A stretch of 64,000 nucleotides of DNA from Zea mays (Eukaryota; Streptophyta; Magnoliopsida; Poales; Poaceae): contig NW_023366920.1 in assembly GCF_902167145.1 (NCBI RefSeq), positions 1 through 64,000 of the forward strand, read 5' to 3'. Position 1 is the first letter of the stretch, and every line of letters begins with the position of its first letter. The translations under genes and the position numbers were made by a program. The notes under the pieces are model-generated. The model worked only from the letters and a program-made list of their open reading frames with translations. It was not told where the DNA came from and ran no database searches. This document shows, in pieces, positions 59,600 through 64,000 of this stretch.

Positions 59600-62500
59600 C
59601 GAGTTTTTAACCAAGAAATGGTTTCCACCAGAAATCCAAGAATGTAATCTATGGCAAGGAAACATATGTGGGGTGAGGTTTATGAGCCTCTAGTCGATGA
59701 TAAATGGCCACACAACCCCCATTTTTTATGAAAATAGCCATGAGCGACCTTGGAAATAGCCATGAGCGACCATTTTCAATAATACTAGAGGCTAACACCT
59801 ACGGATTTTAGACCAAGAAATGGTCTCCACCAGAAATCCAAGAATGTGATCCATGGCAAGGAAACATATGTGGGGTGAGGTGTATGAGCGTCTGGTCGAT
59901 GATCAATGGCCACACAACCCCCATTTTTGTCGAAAATAGCCATGAACGACCATTTTCAATAATACCGAAGGCTAACACCTACGGATTTTTGACCAAGAAA
60001 TGGTCTCCACCAGAAATCCAAGAATGTGATCTATGGCAAGGAAACATATGTGGGGTGAGGTGTATGAGCCTCTAGTCGATGATCAATGGCCACACAACCC
60101 CCATTTTTGTCGAAAATAGCCATGAATGACCATTTTCAAAAATACCAAAGGCTAACACGTACGGATTTTTAACCAAGAAATGGTCTCCACCAGAAATCCA
60201 AGAATGTGATCTATGGCAAGGAAACATATGTGGGGTGAGGTGTACGAGCCTCTGGTCGATGATCAATGGCCACACAACCCCCATTTTGCCGAAAATAGCC
60301 ATGAGCGACCATTTTCAATAATATTAGAGGCTAAGACCTACGGATTTTTGACCAAGAAATGGTCTCCACCAGAAATCCAAGAATGTGATCTATGGCAAGG
60401 AAACATATGTGGGGTGAGGTGTATGAGCCTCTGGTCGATGATCAATGGCCACACAACCCCCATTTTTGTCGAAAATAGCCATGAACGACCATTTTCAATG
60501 ACACTGAAGGCTAACACCTACGGATTTTTGACCAAGAAATGGTCTCCACCATAAATCCAAGAATGTGATCTATGGCAAGGAAACATATGTGTAGTGAGGT
60601 GTATGAGCCTCTGGTCGAAGATCAATGGCCACACAACCCCCATTTTTGTCGAAAATAGCCATGAATGACCATTTTCAAAAATACCAAAGGCTAACACATT
60701 CGGATTTTTGCCCAAGAAATGGTCTCCACCAGAAATCCAAGAATGTGATATATGGCAAGGAAACATATGTGGGGTGAGGTGTATGAGCCTCTGGTCGACG
60801 ATCAATGGCCACACAACCCCCATTTTTGTCGAAAATAGCCATGAACGACCATTTTCAATAATACCGAAGGCTAACACCTACGGATTTTTGACCAAGAAAT
60901 GGTCTCCACCAGAAATCCAAGAATGTGATCTATGGCAAGGAAACATATGTGGGATGAGGTGTATGAGCCTCTAGTCAATGATCAATGGCCACACAACCCC
61001 CATTTTTGTCGAAAATAGCCATGAACGACCATTTTCAATAATATCGAAGGCTAACACCTAAGAATTTTTGACCAAGAAATGGTCTCCACCAGAAATCCAA
61101 GAATGTGATCTACGACAAGGAAACATATGTGGGGTGAGGTGTATGAGCCTCTGGTCGACGATCAATGGCCACACAACCCCCATTTTGCCGAAATTAGCCA
61201 TGAATGACCATTTTCAATAATACCGAAGGCTAACACGTACGAGTTTTTAACCAAGAAATGGTTTCCACCAGAAATCCAAGAATGTAATCTATGGCAAGGA
61301 AACATATGTGGGGTGAGGTTTATGAGCCTCTAGTAGATGATAAATGGCCACACAACCCCCATTTTTTATGAAAATAGCCATGAGCGACCTTGAAAATAGC
61401 CATGAGCGACCATTTTCAATAATACTAGAGGCTAACACCTACGGATTTTAGACCAAGAAATGGTCTCCACCAGAAATCCAAGAATGTGATCTATGGCAAG
61501 GACACATATGTGGGGTGAGGTGTATGAGCGTCTGGTCGATGATCAATGGCCACACAACCCCCATTTTTGTCGAAAATAGCCATGAACGACCATTTTCAAT
61601 AATACCGAAGGCTAACACCTACGGATTTTTGACCAAGAAATGGTCTCCACCAGAAATCCAAGAATGTGATCTATGGCAAGGAAACATATGTGGGGTGAGG
61701 TGTATGAGCCTCTAGTCGATGATCAATGGCCACACAACCCCCATTTTTGTCGAAAATAGCCATGAATGACCATTTTCAAAAATACCAAAGCCTAACACGT
61801 ACGGATTTTTAACCAAGAAATGGTCTCCACCAGAAATCCAAGAATGTGATCTATGGCAAGGAAACATATGTGGGGTGAGGTGTACGAGCCTCTGGTCGAT
61901 GATCAATGGCCACACAACCCCCATTTTGCCGAAAATAGCCATGAGCGACCATATTCAATAATATTAGAGGCTAAGACCTACGGATTTTTGACCAAGAAAT
62001 GGTCTCCACCAAAAATCCAAGAATGTGATCTATGGCAAGGAAACATATGTGGGGTGAGGTGTATGAGCCTCTGGTCGATGATCAATGGCCACACAACCCC
62101 CATTTTTGTCGAAAATAGCCATGAACGACCATTTTCAATGACACTGAAGGCTAACACCTACGGATTTTTGACCAAGAAATGGTCTCCACCATAAATCCAA
62201 GAATGTGATCTATGGCAAGGAAACATATGTGTAGTGAGGTGTATGAGCCTCTGGTCGAAGATCAATGGCCAGACAACCCCCATTTTTGTCGAAAATAGCC
62301 ATGAATGACCATTTTCAAAAATACCAAAGGCTAACACATTCGGATTTTTGCCCAAGAAATGGTCTCCACCAGAAATCCAAGAATGTGATCTATGGCAAGG
62401 AAACATATGTGGGGTGAGGTGTATGAGCATCTGGTCGACGATCAATGGCCACACAACCCCCATTTTTGTCGAAAATAGCCATGAACGACCATTTTCAATA

Positions 62501-62900
62501 ATACCGAAGGCTAACACCTACGGATTTTTGACCAAGAAATGGTCTCCACCAGAAATCCAAGAATGTGATCTATGGCAAGGAAACATATGTGGGATGAGGT
62601 GTATGAGCCTCTAGTCAATGATCAATGGCCACACAACCCCCATTTTTGTCGAAAATAGCCATGAACGACCATTTTCAATAATATCGAAGGCTAACACCTA
62701 AGAATTTTTGACCAAGAAATGGTCTCCACCAGAAATCCAAGAATGTGATCTACGACAAGGAAACATATGTGGGGTGAGGTGTATGAGCCTCTGGTCGACG
62801 ATCAATGGCCACACAACCCCCATTTTGCCGAAAATAGCCATGAATGACCATTTTCAATAATACCGAAGGCTAACACGTACGAGTTTTTAACCAAGAAATG
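59600..62900 (+). repeat. Higher-order repeat, 1640-bp period (nine K180 units)
   Basis: Positions 59875/61515, 60072/61712, 60518/62158 and 60708/62348 recur 1640 bp apart. Rare variants agree: CACATTCGGATTTTTGCC near 60695 and 62335, and CTAAGAATTTTTGACC near 61058 and 62698. 1640 is nine units plus 20 bp. A third partial copy begins after about 63.6 kb. Confidence 0.85.
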
Positions 62901-64000
62901 GTTTCCACCAGAAATCCAAGAATGTAATCTATGGTGTGATCTATGGCAAGGAAACATATGTGGGGTGAGGTGTATGAGCCTCTGGTCGACGATCAATGGC
63001 CACACAACCCTAATTTTTGTCGAAAATAGCCATGAACGACCATTTTCAATAATACCGAAGAATAACACGTATGGATTTTCGACCAAGAAATGGTCTCCAC
63101 CAGAAATCCGATAATGTGATCTATGGCAAGGAAACATATGTGAGGTGAGGTGTACGAGCCTCTGGTCGATGATCAATGGCCACACAACCCCCATTTTTGT
63201 CAAAAATAGCCATGAACGACCATTTTCAATAATACCGAAGGCTAACACCTACGGATTTTTTACCAAGAAATGGTCTGCACCATAAATCCAAGAATGTGAT
63301 CTATGGCAAGTAAACATATGTGCAGTGAGGTGTATGAGCCTCTGGTCGAATATCAATGGCCACACAACCCCCATTTTTGTCGAAAATAGCAATGAACGAC
63401 CATTTTCAATAGTACCGAAGGCTAACACATTCCGATTTTTGACCAAGAAATGGTCTCCACCAGAAATCAAAGAATGTGATCTATGGCAAGAAAACATATG
63501 TGGGGTGAGGTTTACGAGCCTCTGGTCGATGATCAATGGCCACACAACCCCCATTTTTGTCGAAAATATCCATGAATGACCATTTTCAATAATACCGAAG
63601 GCTAACACCTACGGATTTTTGACCAAGAAATGGTCTCCACCAGAAATCCAAGAATGTGATCTATGGCAAGGAAACATATGTGGGGTGAGGTGTATGAGCC
63701 TCTAGTCGATGATCAATGGCCACACAACCCCCATTTTTGTCGAAAATAGCCATGAATGACCATTTTCAAAAATACCAAAGCCTAACACGTACGGATTTTT
63801 AACCAAGAAATGGTCTCCACCAGAAATCCAAGAATGTGATCTATGGCAAGGAAACATATGTGGGGTGAGGTGTACGAGCCTCTGGTCGATGATCAATGGC
63901 CACACAACCCCCATTTTGCCGAAAATAGCCATGAGCGACCATATTCAATAATATTAGAGGCTAAGACCTACGGATTTTTGACCAAGAAATGGTCTCCACC

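Larger units (their letters stand above)
42427..64000 (+). repeat. K180 knob satellite array, forward, to the window end
   Basis: About 21.6 kb of uninterrupted forward K180 units (roughly 120) with no insertion. The long ~201-bp variant is spaced regularly and marks higher-order blocks. The array runs off the right edge of the window. Confidence 0.95.

Noticed and set aside
1..64000. CRISPR array
   Set aside because: Regular repeats are present, but there are no unique spacers; the whole period is conserved satellite sequence, and the organism is a plant.
1..64000. Other maize satellites: TR-1 knob repeat or the CentC centromere repeat
   Set aside because: All satellite sequence seen fits the ~180-bp K180 unit; I found no separate ~350-bp or ~156-bp tandem family.

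Overview
This window looks like plant nuclear heterochromatin, almost certainly from maize (Zea mays) or a close relative such as teosinte. About 54 kb of the 64 kb is one tandem satellite with a ~180-bp unit, which I recognise as the maize 180-bp knob repeat (K180). Only two things interrupt it: a 9,425-bp LTR retrotransposon and a 155-bp foldback MITE. I see no host protein-coding gene, tRNA, rRNA or CRISPR array. The many 60-150 codon ORFs in the satellite arise because the unit is exactly 60 codons long and has an open frame on each strand.

Layout. Bases 1-3713 are K180 units in the orientation I call forward. From 3714 the array is mostly reversed up to 36177, with four short forward patches (17076-17171, 19375-19850, 20441-20962, 24151-24586). 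From 36178 to the end it is forward again, apart from a ~70-bp reversed piece at 42355-42426. Within these blocks, variant units recur in higher-order tandem duplications with periods near 561, 2178, 2443, 3287, 1460, 1101 and 1640 bp. Several of these periods equal a whole number of 180-bp units plus 20-21 bp, because one unit in the block carries an internal 20-21 bp duplication. The MITE at 7912-8066 sits in the second copy of the 2178-bp duplication, and its empty site is preserved in the first copy at 5725-5733.

The retrotransposon (26302-35726, plus strand) is a Ty1/copia Sirevirus of the maize Ji/Opie type. It is structurally complete: 5-bp target duplication ACCAT, LTRs of 1313 and 1296 bp, an initiator-Met-tRNA-type primer binding site, gag with a CCHC knuckle and a long coiled-coil tail, pol in the order protease-integrase-RT-RNase H, repeated polypurine tracts, and the palindromic CCGGAC/GTCCGG boxes known from Sirevirus LTRs. 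The two LTRs differ at about eight aligned sites of ~1294, so the insertion is young: about 0.24 million years at the commonly used grass rate of 1.3e-8 per site per year. pol is nevertheless broken by two in-frame stop codons, one after the integrase core and one inside RT, so the copy is probably non-autonomous.

I did not find a previously undescribed molecular system. What deserves a second look is the architecture: many polarity switches, nested segmental duplications with shared rare variants up to 60 kb apart, CpG-biased unit variation, and the unusual gag-pol junction of the retroelement.
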